Source of the DNA: Pseudomonadota bacterium
GTDB taxonomy: Bacteria; Pseudomonadota; Gammaproteobacteria; Burkholderiales; Thiobacillaceae
Direction of reading: 5' to 3'
Length of the DNA: 64,000 nt
Assembly (NCBI GenBank): GCA_021820845.1
Contig: JAKADC010000013.1
Coordinates: 1 to 64,000, forward strand
Shown here: positions 8,868 through 20,149 of the stretch, one piece after another
How positions within the stretch are numbered: position 1 is the first letter of the stretch
Layout of the letters: each line of letters opens with the position of its first letter
Notes under the pieces: generated by a model
The model's database searches: none
Seen by the model: the letters and a program-made list of their open reading frames with translations, nothing else
What the model was told of the DNA's origin: nothing
Program-made: the position numbers and the translations under genes

Positions 8868-11001
8868 CACCATCCGCCCCCGTTGCTATGAAGCCACCGA
8901 CCTCGATTCGGCCCGGCAGGCACTGGCGCGCGTGTTGCCGGTGGCGGAAAACGACCTGCCGTGGCGCGCGCTGGCGTATGCGCACGAGCAGCTTGGCGCG
9001 ACGCCGGCGTTTGCGCACAGCGTCGGCACGGCGCTGATCGTGGCCGAGCTGCGGGTCGGCGCCGACCCCGTAGCCGCGAGTCTGCTGCCTGCCTGCCTGG
9101 GCGACGCGCCCGACTTCGACGCGAGCTTCGGCACCGCCGCGCGCCTGGCCCGTGGCGTGGCGGCGATGGCACGCATCGAGGCGCTGGCAACCAGCGCCAC
9201 CGACAAGCGCGTCGATCCGCACGCCCAGCTCGAGGCCTTGCGGCAGATGGTGCTGGCGATGGTGGAGGACATCCGTGTCGTTCTGATCAAGCTGGCGGAG
9301 CGCACGCATGCGCTGCGTTGCGCGGCCGACCAGGATGCCGCCGTGCGGGCAAGGCTCGGCCAGCAGGCGCGCGAGCTGTTCGCCCCGCTGGCGAACCGGC
9401 TCGGCGTGTGGCAGATCAAGTGGGAAATGGAGGACTGGGCGTTCCGCTATCTGGAGCCCGAGACCTACAAGGCCATCGCCGCGCAGCTCGACGAAAAGCG
9501 CGCCGCCCGCGAGGCCTACATCAAGGACATCATCGAGCGCCTGCAGGGCGAGCTTGCGCTGCACGGCATCGAAGCGGAAGTCAGCGGGCGTCCCAAGCAC
9601 ATCGCCAGCATCGTCAACAAGATGCGGCGCAAGCGGCTGACCTTCGAGCAGTTGTACGACATTCGCGCGGTGCGGGTGCTCGTCAGGCACGAGATCGACT
9701 GCTACACCGTGCTGGGCCTGGTGCACAACCTGTGGCAGCCGATCCCGGGCGAATTCGACGACTACATTTCGCAGCCCAAGAGCAACGACTACCGTTCATT
9801 GCACACCGCCGTCATCGGACCGGAAGACCGCGCGGTCGAAGTGCAGATCCGCACCTTCGACATGCATCGTCATGCGGAACTTGGCGTTGCCGCGCACTGG
9901 CGCTACAAGGAAGGCGGCAAGCAGGATGCGCAATACGAAGAAAAGATCGCCTGGCTCAGGCGCATCCTGGAGTGGAAGGACGACGTCGCGGACAGCAGCG
10001 AATTCACCGAACAGTTCAAGACCGAACTGTTCCAGGACCAGGTCTACGTGCTGACGCCGCAGGGGCGCGTGGTGGCGCTCGACCGCGGCGCGACGCCGGT
10101 CGATTTCGCCTACGCGCTGCACACCGATCTCGGTCATCGCTGCAGAGGCGCCAAGCTCAACGGCGCGATGGTGCCCCTGAACACCCAGCTTGAAAACGGC
10201 CAGCGCGTCGAGATCGTCACCGCAAAGGACGGCGCGCCGAGCCGCGACTGGCTCAACCCGGCGCTCGGCTATCTGGCGACGCATCGCGCGCGTTCGAAGG
10301 TGCGCGCGTGGTTCCGCCAGCGCGACGTCGGCGAACAGGTGGGCCTGGGACGCAGCCTGCTGGAGAAGGAACTCAAGCGCCTGGGCGTGGGCGAAACGAA
10401 CCTGGAAAAGCTGGCGCAGCGGCTCAAGTTCGGCAAGGTCGACGAATTTCTTGCCGCGCTCGGGCGCGGCGACGTCGGTCAGCGCGACCTGGTCAACGCC
10501 CTGCAGGAGCCGGGCAAGCCTACGCCCGCGCTGGTCCCCGTCGCCAAACCGCGGGCACGGGCCCGATCGGGCAACCCGGTGACCATTCCGGGGCTGGGCG
10601 ACGTGCCCCTGACGCTGGCGCGCTGCTGCAAGCCGCAGCCGCCGGATCCCATCGTTGCCTACACCACGGTCGGCCGCGGACTGACGGTGCACCGGTTCGA
10701 CTGCGCATCGCTCAAACGCGCCAATCCTGCGCGCGTGATGCCGGCCGAATGGGCGCTCGATGCCAATGCCGCCTTCGAGGTCGATATCCGTCTCAAGGCC
10801 TTCGACCGGCAGGGCCTGCTTCGCGACGTGTCCGACGTCATCGCCAAGGACAGGCTCGACGTGCTGCGCGTGAACACGGACAGCCGCGGCGAATTCGCCT
10901 ACATGCAGCTGACCGTGCGGGTGCGGGAGCTGCAGCAGTTGTCACGCCTGCTGGCGCGTCTGCAGCATGTGCAAAACGTGATCGAGGTGCGGCGCGGCTG
11001 A
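8860..11001 (+). CDS. relA: (p)ppGpp synthetase RelA, monofunctional type
   Basis: A 713-residue RelA/SpoT homologue. The N-terminal hydrolase region (about 1-190) is degenerate and lacks the HD pair, so it should not hydrolyse (p)ppGpp. The synthetase domain contains RPKHIASIVNKMRRKRL (about residue 243) and EFDDYISQPKSNDYRSLHT; the acidic EFDD marks the monofunctional RelA class, where bifunctional enzymes carry RxKD. A TGS domain (about 395-455) and a C-terminal ACT domain (about 635-710) complete the ribosome-sensing half. An ATG 72 bases upstream is possible, but this start overlaps the comEC stop in the usual ATGAATGA way and matches typical N-termini. Confidence 0.95.
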   Translation: MNDTIRPRCYEATDLDSARQALARVLPVAENDLPWRALAYAHEQLGATPAFAHSVGTALIVAELRVGADPVAASLLPACLGDAPDFDASFGTAARLARGVAAMARIEALATSATDKRVDPHAQLEALRQMVLAMVEDIRVVLIKLAERTHALRCAADQDAAVRARLGQQARELFAPLANRLGVWQIKWEMEDWAFRYLEPETYKAIAAQLDEKRAAREAYIKDIIERLQGELALHGIEAEVSGRPKHIASIVNKMRRKRLTFEQLYDIRAVRVLVRHEIDCYTVLGLVHNLWQPIPGEFDDYISQPKSNDYRSLHTAVIGPEDRAVEVQIRTFDMHRHAELGVAAHWRYKEGGKQDAQYEEKIAWLRRILEWKDDVADSSEFTEQFKTELFQDQVYVLTPQGRVVALDRGATPVDFAYALHTDLGHRCRGAKLNGAMVPLNTQLENGQRVEIVTAKDGAPSRDWLNPALGYLATHRARSKVRAWFRQRDVGEQVGLGRSLLEKELKRLGVGETNLEKLAQRLKFGKVDEFLAALGRGDVGQRDLVNALQEPGKPTPALVPVAKPRARARSGNPVTIPGLGDVPLTLARCCKPQPPDPIVAYTTVGRGLTVHRFDCASLKRANPARVMPAEWALDANAAFEVDIRLKAFDRQGLLRDVSDVIAKDRLDVLRVNTDSRGEFAYMQLTVRVRELQQLSRLLARLQHVQNVIEVRRG

Positions 11002-11441
11002 TGGCTCGTTCGCAATCGGAGAATCGCGGCGGCGTGACCGAGCCACTCGAACAAGCGGAGCGAGCGCCTGGAGCGGCCCCCTGGTGGCGTACCTGGAAAG
11101 TGATGCTGCCGCTGTGGTGCGCGATCGCCGCCCTGGTCTGGCTGGGGCTGCGCTTCAACGTCGATCGCGGCGTGCTCGCGGCAGGCGTCGTCGCGGTCGG
11201 GCTTCTGACCCATGCCTTCGCCTGGCTGCTCGGGGTCATCGCGCTGGTGCCGGTGGTCGGCCCGATCGTCGTCAAGGTGCTGTCGATCGGCTTCATCTGG
11301 CTGCTCAACGCCGTGGGCTACCTGGTGTCGATCGTCGCTATCCGGCGCGGCTATTCGAAGGACGTCCTGACCTACCGCGGGCTGACCGTCGCGCTCGTCA
11401 TCGGCATCGTGATCGGTTTCGTGCTGGGCAAGCTGCTCTAG
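11001..11441 (+). CDS. Membrane protein with three or four TM helices, unknown function
   Basis: The 146-residue protein has a polar N-terminus of about 30 residues, then hydrophobic segments WKVMLPLWCAIAALVWLGL, a long VLAAGVVAVGLLTHAFAWLL run, IVVKVLSIGFIWLLNAVGYL, and a C-terminal LTVALVIGIVIGFVLGKLL helix. Its ATG shares the A of the relA stop codon, so translation is probably coupled to relA. The last four bases overlap the convergent mnmH. I do not recognise the family. Confidence 0.75.
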   Translation: MARSQSENRGGVTEPLEQAERAPGAAPWWRTWKVMLPLWCAIAALVWLGLRFNVDRGVLAAGVVAVGLLTHAFAWLLGVIALVPVVGPIVVKVLSIGFIWLLNAVGYLVSIVAIRRGYSKDVLTYRGLTVALVIGIVIGFVLGKLL

Positions 11442-12478
11442 GAGCCTGCGGCCAGAATCGCAGCCGCCAGTTGCCGAAGCCCGCCGGCCGACAGATCGTC
11501 CACGCGGAAAGTCCGGTCCGAAGGTGCCGCCGCGTAGTTTTTCGTCAGCGACTTGAGATAGGTCGGATCGTAATGCTGCTCGAGCAGCGCGGCGACGAGT
11601 TCGCGCCACGCGCGCGCGCTGGCGAGCGCCTGCCAGGCGGCAACGGTCTCGCTCCCGCGCAGCGGCGCCAGGTAGCCGATTTGGCGATTGATCGTTTCGG
11701 GATCGTCGAGGAAGTGCGCGTAATCTTCCGTCAGCAGTTGGACGCGGGCGTCGAGCGGCACTTCCAGCCGCACGCACGCGCCGGCGCGCATGGCGGCGAT
11801 CAGCACCTCGGGCACCCGCAGCGCGCCGATTTTCTTGCTTTCCGACTCGACGAACACGGGCCGCGCCGGGTCGAACCGGCTCAGCGCGAACCAGATCGCG
11901 CTTTCGAAATTTTTTTGCGTCGGCTGCGCCTGGTCCGGCAGTGCGCCGAGCAGCGAACCGCGGTGCGCGGCGAGCCCTTCGAGATCGAGAACCTGGGCGC
12001 CTTCAGCGGCAAGAACCTGCAGCAGGCGGCTCTTGCCGCTGCCCGTGGGTCCGCACACGACGCGAAAGGCGAACGACGCCGGCAGCCGGGCGAGCTCGGC
12101 CACCACATGTCGGCGGTACGCCTTGTAGCCGCCTTCGAGCTGCACCGCGCCAAATCCGACTTTCTGCAGGACGTGCGTCAGCGAGCCGCTGCGGCCGCCG
12201 CCGCGCCAGCAGTAAACCAGCGGGCGATAGGCTTTCGGTTGTCCGGCGAACCACGTTTCCAGGTGCTGTGCGATGTTGCGCGAAACCAGCGCCGCGCCGA
12301 CCTTCTTCGCCTCGAACGACGACACCTGCTTGTACAGGGTGCCGACGCGCGCGCGCTCGGCGTCATCCAACACGGGCAGGTTGACGGCGCCGGGGATGTG
12401 GTCTTCGGCAAACTCGCCGGGGGAGCGGACGTCGATGATCGCATCGAAGGCCGCGAGATCGGCTACGGTGGCGGACAA
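11438..12478 (-). CDS. mnmH: tRNA 2-selenouridine synthase / geranyltransferase MnmH
   Basis: A 346-residue two-domain enzyme that exchanges sulfur for selenium (via a geranylated intermediate) at the wobble uridine of certain tRNAs. The N-terminal rhodanese domain (about 10-130) ends with the active-site loop VYCWRGGGRSGS; the Cys is the catalytic residue and WRGG is diagnostic of this family. The C-terminal domain carries a P-loop, GPTGSGKSRLL (about residue 142). Length matches the family. No selD is visible in the window, so selenium supply has to come from elsewhere in the genome. Confidence 0.94.
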   Translation of the reverse strand: MSATVADLAAFDAIIDVRSPGEFAEDHIPGAVNLPVLDDAERARVGTLYKQVSSFEAKKVGAALVSRNIAQHLETWFAGQPKAYRPLVYCWRGGGRSGSLTHVLQKVGFGAVQLEGGYKAYRRHVVAELARLPASFAFRVVCGPTGSGKSRLLQVLAAEGAQVLDLEGLAAHRGSLLGALPDQAQPTQKNFESAIWFALSRFDPARPVFVESESKKIGALRVPEVLIAAMRAGACVRLEVPLDARVQLLTEDYAHFLDDPETINRQIGYLAPLRGSETVAAWQALASARAWRELVAALLEQHYDPTYLKSLTKNYAAAPSDRTFRVDDLSAGGLRQLAAAILAAGS

Positions 12479-12664
12479 GCTGGACTCGACTTTCGGAGGA
12501 AACGGTGGACGGGGTCGGTTGGCGCCATTGTCACACGACCGGGGCCACGGCTGAAAATCGGGACGCGTGGCGGCGCGTTTTTTATGGACAGGAAACGGGA
12601 TGACTTCGGCGGCGGCGTGCGCCGTCGCGGGACAAGCCTTGCGGGCGGCGCGACGCGCCCGGCC

Positions 12665-12838
12665 CTACACGGTCTTCAGGGAGGCGGATCTGCGGTCTTC
12701 GGCACGCCGGCTCGATGGCTGGCGGCGATCGCTCGTGATCCCGGGCGGCAGCGCGGCGTCGCGCGGCGCGACGCGACGGTCGCCCAGGCGCCGCTCCAGC
12801 GGGATGAATTCAACTTCGTAGACGGGCAGGGCGGACAT
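12665..12838 (-). CDS. Small Arg-rich protein of unknown function
   Basis: A 57-residue product starting MSALPVYEVEFIPLERRLGD and rich in DRR/RRxEDRR repeats (RRLGDRR, SDRRQPSSRRAEDRR). A GAGGA ribosome site precedes the ATG at a good distance and a sigma-70-like promoter lies just upstream, which supports a real gene. The repeated RR-ED pattern suggests an extended, nucleic-acid- or membrane-surface-binding peptide, but that is inference. It is transcribed in the same direction as smpB. An ATG further upstream exists but would run through the promoter. Confidence 0.55.
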   Translation of the reverse strand: MSALPVYEVEFIPLERRLGDRRVAPRDAALPPGITSDRRQPSSRRAEDRRSASLKTV

Positions 12839-12853
12839 TGGCAGGTCCTCGCG

Positions 12854-12899
12854 TGTCGATATATTGACAATTGTAGTCGGTATTTCGACATGTCGGCAA
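12854..12899 (-). promoter_or_regulatory. Promoter and palindromic site upstream of the small Arg-rich gene
   Basis: On the minus strand TTGCCG (-35) and TACAAT (-10) are separated by 18 bases. Immediately downstream of the -10 is the near-palindrome TGTCGATATATTGACA, and within the spacer a perfect 10-bp palindrome, CGACATGTCG. The positions are those expected for repressor operators, but no regulator is identified. Confidence 0.45.
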
Positions 12900-12953
12900 G
12901 ACGAGCGGCGCGTGGACGAACCACTCGTCAGGACCGTTACCGGAAGTGCGGCA

Positions 12954-13397
12954 TCAGCCCGCGCGAACGAGCCGCTGTTTTTCGCGTTGCCATTCGCGCT
13001 CTTTTTCCGCGGCACGCTTGTCGTGCTGCTTCTTGCCCTTGGCGAGACCGATCTCCAGCTTGATGCGGCCTTTCGAGTAATGCATGTCGAGCGGAACCAG
13101 CGTGAAGCCGGCCCGTTCGGTCTTGCCGATCAGTTTGTTGATTTCCGCGGCGTGCAGGAGCAGCTTGCGCGAGCGCGTTGGATCCGGATGGATGTGGGTG
13201 GAGGCGGTCGCCAGCGGGCTGATGTGGCACCCGATCAGGAAGACGGCGCCGTTCTTGACGACGACGTAGGCTTCCTTGAGCTGCACCCGGCCGGCGCGGA
13301 TCGCTTTCACTTCCCATCCCTCGAGCACGAGGCCGGCCTCGAATTTCTCCTCGATGAAGTAATCGTGAAAGGCTTTTTTGTTGTCGGCGATGCTCAT
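12954..13397 (-). CDS. smpB: SsrA-binding protein SmpB
   Basis: A 147-residue protein needed for tmRNA-mediated ribosome rescue. It has the expected start ([20 protein letters not shown]), the oligonucleotide-binding barrel with [19 protein letters not shown], the [15 protein letters not shown] segment that contacts tmRNA, and the basic C-terminal tail [20 protein letters not shown] that mimics an mRNA-codon helix. Start chosen by the conserved N-terminus; seven upstream codons are dropped. It is divergent from ratA with 50 bases between starts, a common betaproteobacterial arrangement. The tmRNA gene itself is not in the window. Confidence 0.97.
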   Translation of the reverse strand: MSIADNKKAFHDYFIEEKFEAGLVLEGWEVKAIRAGRVQLKEAYVVVKNGAVFLIGCHISPLATASTHIHPDPTRSRKLLLHAAEINKLIGKTERAGFTLVPLDMHYSKGRIKLEIGLAKGKKQHDKRAAEKEREWQREKQRLVRAG

Positions 13398-13447
13398 GGC
13401 TGGCGGCCTTGCGTACAATTCTTGATTTTACAAGGCTTCAGGCACTC

Positions 13448-13882
13448 ATGGCGCGTGTGGAAAAAAGCGTGCTCGTCGCGCACTCCCCGGAACGCATGTT
13501 CGAACTCGTCGACCGGGTCGAGGACTATCCCGAATTCCTCCCGTGGTGCGGCGGCACCGAGCTGAAAGTACGCGACGCGCAACGCACGGTGGCGACGATC
13601 CATATCGCCTACCTCGGCATTCGCCAGAGCTTCACCACCGAGAATATCAAGGTTCACCCGCGCGAGATGCGGATCACGCTGCAGCACGGGCCGTTTTCCG
13701 AGCTCGAAGGCGACTGGTCGTTCCTGCCGCTTGGCGACGACGCGTGCAAGGTCGAGTTTCGTCTAAACTATATTTTTTCCAGCCGGGTGCTGGAAACCCT
13801 TCTGGCGCCGGTTTTCAGTCACATCACCAATACTTTTGTCGATGCCTTCGTGCGTCGCGCGGACGAGGTGTACGCCGTATGA
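13448..13882 (+). CDS. ratA: RatA-type SRPBCC/START-domain protein (Coq10-like)
   Basis: The 144-residue single-domain protein has the SRPBCC fold signature: [20 protein letters not shown] at the start, the [10 protein letters not shown] turn and a C-terminal amphipathic helix. E. coli RatA binds 50S subunits and blocks 70S formation when overexpressed, while mitochondrial Coq10 relatives bind ubiquinone; either role may apply. The gene overlaps rnfH by four bases (ATGA) and is divergent from smpB, the arrangement seen widely in proteobacteria. Confidence 0.92.
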   Translation: MARVEKSVLVAHSPERMFELVDRVEDYPEFLPWCGGTELKVRDAQRTVATIHIAYLGIRQSFTTENIKVHPREMRITLQHGPFSELEGDWSFLPLGDDACKVEFRLNYIFSSRVLETLLAPVFSHITNTFVDAFVRRADEVYAV

Positions 13883-14214
13883 GTGCAGCCACGATCAATA
13901 TCGAAGTGGTCTACGCGCTGCCGCACGAGCAGCGCCTGTTGCGGGTCCGGCTCGCCGAAGGTGCGACCGTCGAAGATGCGATACGGCAATCCGGCGTGCT
14001 CGATGCTTTTCCCGATATCGACCTCGCCAAGAACAAGGTCGGGATTTTCAGCAAGCTCGTCAAGCTGGACGAGAAGCTGCGGGACAAGGACCGCGTGGAG
14101 ATCTATCGTCCGCTGATCGCCGATCCCAAGGAGGTGCGCCGCAAGCGTGCGGAGGAGGGCAAGGTCACCAAGAAAGGCGGCGGCGAGGCCGCCGCGGCCG
14201 GGGCGGACAGCTAG
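13879..14214 (+). CDS. rnfH: RnfH family protein (UPF0125)
   Basis: A 111-residue ubiquitin-like beta-grasp protein. Conserved features are the [20 protein letters not shown] start, the central [20 protein letters not shown] segment and [20 protein letters not shown], which is a family hallmark. The C-terminal 20 residues are low-complexity Gly/Ala/Lys. It is the toxin-antitoxin-like partner of ratA by position; the molecular role is unknown. Translationally coupled to ratA. Confidence 0.93.
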   Translation: MSAATINIEVVYALPHEQRLLRVRLAEGATVEDAIRQSGVLDAFPDIDLAKNKVGIFSKLVKLDEKLRDKDRVEIYRPLIADPKEVRRKRAEEGKVTKKGGGEAAAAGADS

Positions 14215-14267
14215 GCCGGCGCCCTGCAAGGGCAACCGCGCGGCGCCATCGCTCGCGCGGGCACAAA

Positions 14268-14300
14268 AAAGCCTTCCGGATTCGCGCCGGAAGGCTTGGT
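14268..14300. terminator. Bidirectional terminator between rnfH and the convergent lipoprotein gene
   Basis: GCCTTCCGG and CCGGAAGGC form a 9-bp perfect stem around a short loop. The plus strand continues into TTGGTTTTC and the minus strand into a run of six T, so both converging genes can use it. Confidence 0.85.
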
Positions 14301-14317
14301 TTTCGAGCAGGCGTCGG

Positions 14318-14644
14318 TCAGTTGCCGACTTTCAGCACCGGATAGTTGAGCTGGGCGAGGCCTTTTTGCGCTTGGTCGCTCGCGATTTTGGACTCTTTCA
14401 GCACGGTCTCGCTGTCGCCCTTGCCTGCGGCGTCTTCGGCTGCCTTGAGCGCGTTCGCCGCGGTGGTCCACAGGGCGTCCTTGGCCTTTGCGGTTTTGAC
14501 ATCGGCTTCGGCGGCCGCGAGCGCGGTGCGGGCATTGGCGCTGATGCCGGCTTTTGCCTGCCCGGACTGGTTGGACTGGAGGTCGGCGCAGCCAGACAGG
14601 CCCAGCAGGGCTACGGAAGTCAGTACAAGCAAAGCTTTGGACAT
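14318..14644 (-). CDS. Small helical lipoprotein, DUF4398-like
   Basis: The 108-residue product has a lipoprotein signal (SKALLVLTSVALLGLSGC, lipobox LSGC), so it should be lipidated at that Cys. The mature part is Ala/Lys-rich and predicted helical (AEADVKTAKAKDALWTTAAN, KAAEDAAGKGDSETVLKESK), typical of DUF4398-like small envelope lipoproteins. The start is set by the signal peptide; upstream codons are out of character. It has its own transcript, ending at the shared terminator. No specific function is known. Confidence 0.75.
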   Translation of the reverse strand: MSKALLVLTSVALLGLSGCADLQSNQSGQAKAGISANARTALAAAEADVKTAKAKDALWTTAANALKAAEDAAGKGDSETVLKESKIASDQAQKGLAQLNYPVLKVGN

Positions 14645-14728
14645 TGTTTTATCTCCTCGGATTGTGTGGCGTTCAGGGCGGTCTTCCGACCGGGCGCCCT
14701 CGCATGCGAAATGCTGTCGCAAAGTTAG

Positions 14729-16327
<1,599 letters not shown>

Positions 16328-16340
16328 CAGGGACCGGGGT

Positions 16341-16441
16341 CACGATTCAGGGGTCAGGGGAAGTCGCGCAGTGCGCGGCTTTTTCTTTTTGGCCCGCGCT
16401 GAATCCGGCCCTGATTCCCGAACCCCGAATCCTGAATCCTG
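16341..16441. repeat. Heptanucleotide tandem repeats flanking a terminator between guaB and guaA
   Basis: Left of the hairpin the plus strand reads CACGATT CAGGGGT CAGGGGA. Right of it five heptads follow in the opposite orientation: GGCCCTG ATTCCCG AACCCCG AATCCTG AATCCTG, i.e. variants of CAGGATT/CGGGGTT on the minus strand. The two arrays are inverted relative to each other and could pair into a larger hairpin that contains the terminator. Confidence 0.6.
16363..16390 (+). terminator. Terminator or attenuator between guaB and guaA
   Basis: A 7-bp stem, GTCGCGC paired with GCGCGGC over the loop AGT, is followed by TTTTTCTTTTT. It would end the guaB transcript or reduce read-through into guaA, leaving guaA partly dependent on its own promoter. 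Confidence 0.7.
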
Positions 16442-16450
16442 ACCTTTGAA

Positions 16451-18013
<1,563 letters not shown>

Positions 18014-18141
18014 TCCGGGCGTCTTCACGGGCTATCGTCGACTATCTGGAAGTTGTCGTAACGTGTTGATTATTGTAAATATATATCACGGAATCTATCG
18101 GCAACAATTGCTGGCAACCAGAGCAAAGTGTCGGTCAATCT

Positions 18142-18281
18142 GACGGTAGCAAAATGCAGTCTCTAAGAGTTAGAATTTCTACCGTCAAGCCGTTTGGGCC
18201 CACGACGGTAAAAAATCAAGCGAAAAGCTAGATTTCATGCGGGTTCCGAGCGGATTGTCATTCTGAATGTTTGTGACGGTA
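18142..18281. repeat. Four GACGGTA repeats upstream of the integrase gene
   Basis: GACGGTA occurs at 18142, 18204 and 18275 in direct orientation and at 18180 in inverted orientation, all within 140 bases before the integrase start. The surrounding 300 bases are otherwise non-coding and AT-richer than the flanks. Position and spacing fit arm-type binding sites for the integrase, or operators for an AlpA/Xis-like factor. Confidence 0.5.
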
Positions 18282-18309
18282 AACCCGTCGCACGCCAGGG
18301 GGAACACCG

Positions 18310-19566
18310 ATGCTCACCGACACCGCACTGAAGAACCTCAAGCCCAAGAGCGCTCAATACAAGGTGGCCGACCGGGATGGCATGTACGTGACCATTTCGC
18401 CGGTCGGCACCGTCACTTTCCGTTACGACTATCGCCTCAACGGGCGCCGTGAAACTCTGACGATCGGCCGTTACGGGCCGGATGGCTTGTCGCTGGCAAG
18501 GGCGCGCGAGCGCTGCCTGGAAGCCAGGCGCGCGGTGGCCGAGGGGCGGTCGCCTTCGCAGGAAAAGCAGCGTCATAAGCGCCGGCTAGCCGAGGCCAGA
18601 ACCTTCGGCGAATTTACCGTCAGGTGGGCCGCCGAGGCGCGTATGGCGGACAGCACGCGATCCATGCGCAAGAGCATCCTCGATCGCGACATCCTGCCGG
18701 TTTTCCAGAATCGGCTGCTGACCGAGATCACGGCCGATGACCTGCGCGACTTGTGCAACAAGGTCAAGGGCAGGGGCGCGCCGGCCACGGCGATCCACGT
18801 CCGTGACATCGTTAAACAGGTCTATGGCTTTGCCATTCTGCACGGCGAGAAGGTGGCCAACCCCGCCGACGACGTTGGCCCCTCGTCGATCGCCACCTTC
18901 GTTCCGAAGGACCGCGCGCTGTCGCCGAGCGAGATCCGCGTCATGTTGTCCCAGATGGAGCATGTCGCGTCGTACCCCACCATCAAGCTAGGCCTGCGTC
19001 TGATTTTGCTCACCCTGGTACGCAAGGGCGAATTGATCCACGCGACGTGGGACGAGGTGGATTTCGAGAAAGCGCTATGGAGCATCCCGAAGAAACGCAT
19101 GAAGGCGTCCAAGGCCCATAACATCTACTTGTCACAGCAGGCGCTCGACATCATGGTCGCCCTGCGCACCTGCGCAGGCGGTTCTCGTTACTTGATTCCG
19201 TCGCGCTACGACGCCGACAAGTGCATGTCCAACGCTACGCTCAATCGGGTCACGCAACTGATCGTCGAGCGCGCGAAGACGAACAATCTGCCGCTGGAGC
19301 CCTTCACCGTGCACGATCTGCGTCGGACGGGTTCGACCATCCTCAATGAGCTCGGCTTCAATAGCGACTGGATCGAAAAGTGCTTGGCGCATGAAGATGG
19401 CCGCTCGTCGCGAGGCGTCTACAACAAGGCCGAATATGCCGAGCAGCGCCGCCACATGCTGCAGGAATGGGCCGACATGATTGACGCTTGGGTGGCAGGC
19501 AGACCGCATACACCTACGCTGTTGCCGCCATCGATGAAGGTTCTCACGACGCAGGCATTGCTTTGA
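18310..19566 (+). CDS. int: P4-type tyrosine integrase
   Basis: A 418-residue site-specific recombinase. The N-terminal DUF4102 arm-binding domain (MLTDTALKNLKPKSAQYKVA; DYRLNGRRETLTIGRYG) is followed by a SAM-like core-binding domain (about 95-185) and the catalytic domain with R in LTLVRKGELIHATWDE (about residue 238), HDLRRTG (about 335), His in CLAHED (about 360) and the nucleophilic Tyr in GVYNKAEY (about 371). All catalytic residues are present, so the enzyme looks functional. Its place just after guaA suggests it inserted the downstream element there. It converges on the HTH gene, overlapping it by 23 bases. Confidence 0.95.
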   Translation: MLTDTALKNLKPKSAQYKVADRDGMYVTISPVGTVTFRYDYRLNGRRETLTIGRYGPDGLSLARARERCLEARRAVAEGRSPSQEKQRHKRRLAEARTFGEFTVRWAAEARMADSTRSMRKSILDRDILPVFQNRLLTEITADDLRDLCNKVKGRGAPATAIHVRDIVKQVYGFAILHGEKVANPADDVGPSSIATFVPKDRALSPSEIRVMLSQMEHVASYPTIKLGLRLILLTLVRKGELIHATWDEVDFEKALWSIPKKRMKASKAHNIYLSQQALDIMVALRTCAGGSRYLIPSRYDADKCMSNATLNRVTQLIVERAKTNNLPLEPFTVHDLRRTGSTILNELGFNSDWIEKCLAHEDGRSSRGVYNKAEYAEQRRHMLQEWADMIDAWVAGRPHTPTLLPPSMKVLTTQALL

Positions 19567-19969
19567 CGGGGCGGCGCTTGCGTTGACGGACATCGGGCGA
19601 GGGTGCCCGCTTCAGTTGATCTGAGTTGGAAGCCTGCCGCCGCGCGGCTATCCAAGCCTCCACCTCGGCCAGGTCCCACACCACGCAGCGTGCGGTCAGA
19701 TTGAAGCGGCGCGGAAATTCGCCGCGTTTCTCCATATCGTAGATCGTTGTGTCGGCCAGCGGCACCAGTTGACGCAACTCAGTGCGTCGAATGGTGCGTT
19801 GGAAGGGAAGGAGGCTCTTGAGCAGTGGATGCGGTAACTTGTCGTCTTCGGTGCGACAAGCATCATGCACGGTACGCTCGTGAACGGTTGCACGCTGTGA
19901 TGGGTTGTCATTCATGGTCGAGTCCAGGGAAAAAGGTGGCGACTGAGCGTTACGATGTTTCAAGGACAT
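19544..19969 (-). CDS. AlpA-like helix-turn-helix DNA-binding protein
   Basis: The product (141 residues, or 123 if it starts at the internal ATG at 19915) has a MerR/AlpA-type winged HTH near its middle: RTELRQLVPLADTTIYDMEK, then RGEFPRRFNLTARCVVWDLA and EVEAWIAARRQ. AlpA proteins are excisionase-like directionality factors or activators of prophage-type integrases. A basic tail (RQRKRRPVKAMP) follows. Neither start has a strong ribosome site, so the N-terminus is uncertain. Adjacent integrase and repeats make a recombination-directionality role plausible. Confidence 0.75.
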   Translation of the reverse strand: MSLKHRNAQSPPFSLDSTMNDNPSQRATVHERTVHDACRTEDDKLPHPLLKSLLPFQRTIRRTELRQLVPLADTTIYDMEKRGEFPRRFNLTARCVVWDLAEVEAWIAARRQASNSDQLKRAPSPDVRQRKRRPVKAMPAS

Positions 19970-20068
19970 ATGCTGACTATCGAAGCCACGATCAACAACC
20001 TGCTGAGGCGAAGTACGGCGTAAGACAGTGTGATTTGATGGGTATGGTTGTTCTGAGCCAAGCCTTCA

Positions 20069-20094
20069 CTGCCGCGCACCACTGAGCGCGGCAG
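20069..20094. repeat. Perfect 9-bp inverted repeat in the trb-alpA intergenic gap
   Basis: CTGCCGCGC and GCGCGGCAG are exact complements around an 8-base loop. There is no T-run on either side, so it is not a standard terminator; it may be an operator or a structured RNA or DNA site. Confidence 0.45.
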
Positions 20095-20126
20095 ATCCGC
20101 CAGCACGGGAACACGGTGACGCTGGT

Positions 20127-20149
20127 CGAAAACTTAGGTGCCAGGCACC
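20127..20149 (-). terminator. Possible terminator at the end of the trb operon
   Basis: On the minus strand GGTGCCTGGCACC overlaps the last codons and stop of the DUF2274 gene and is followed by TAAGTTTTC. The stem is short, so termination may be weak. Confidence 0.4.

Noticed and set aside
12563-12583. Hairpin ACGCG/CGCGT followed by a T-run
   Set aside because: It points in the plus direction, but no plus-strand gene ends upstream; both neighbours are on the minus strand.
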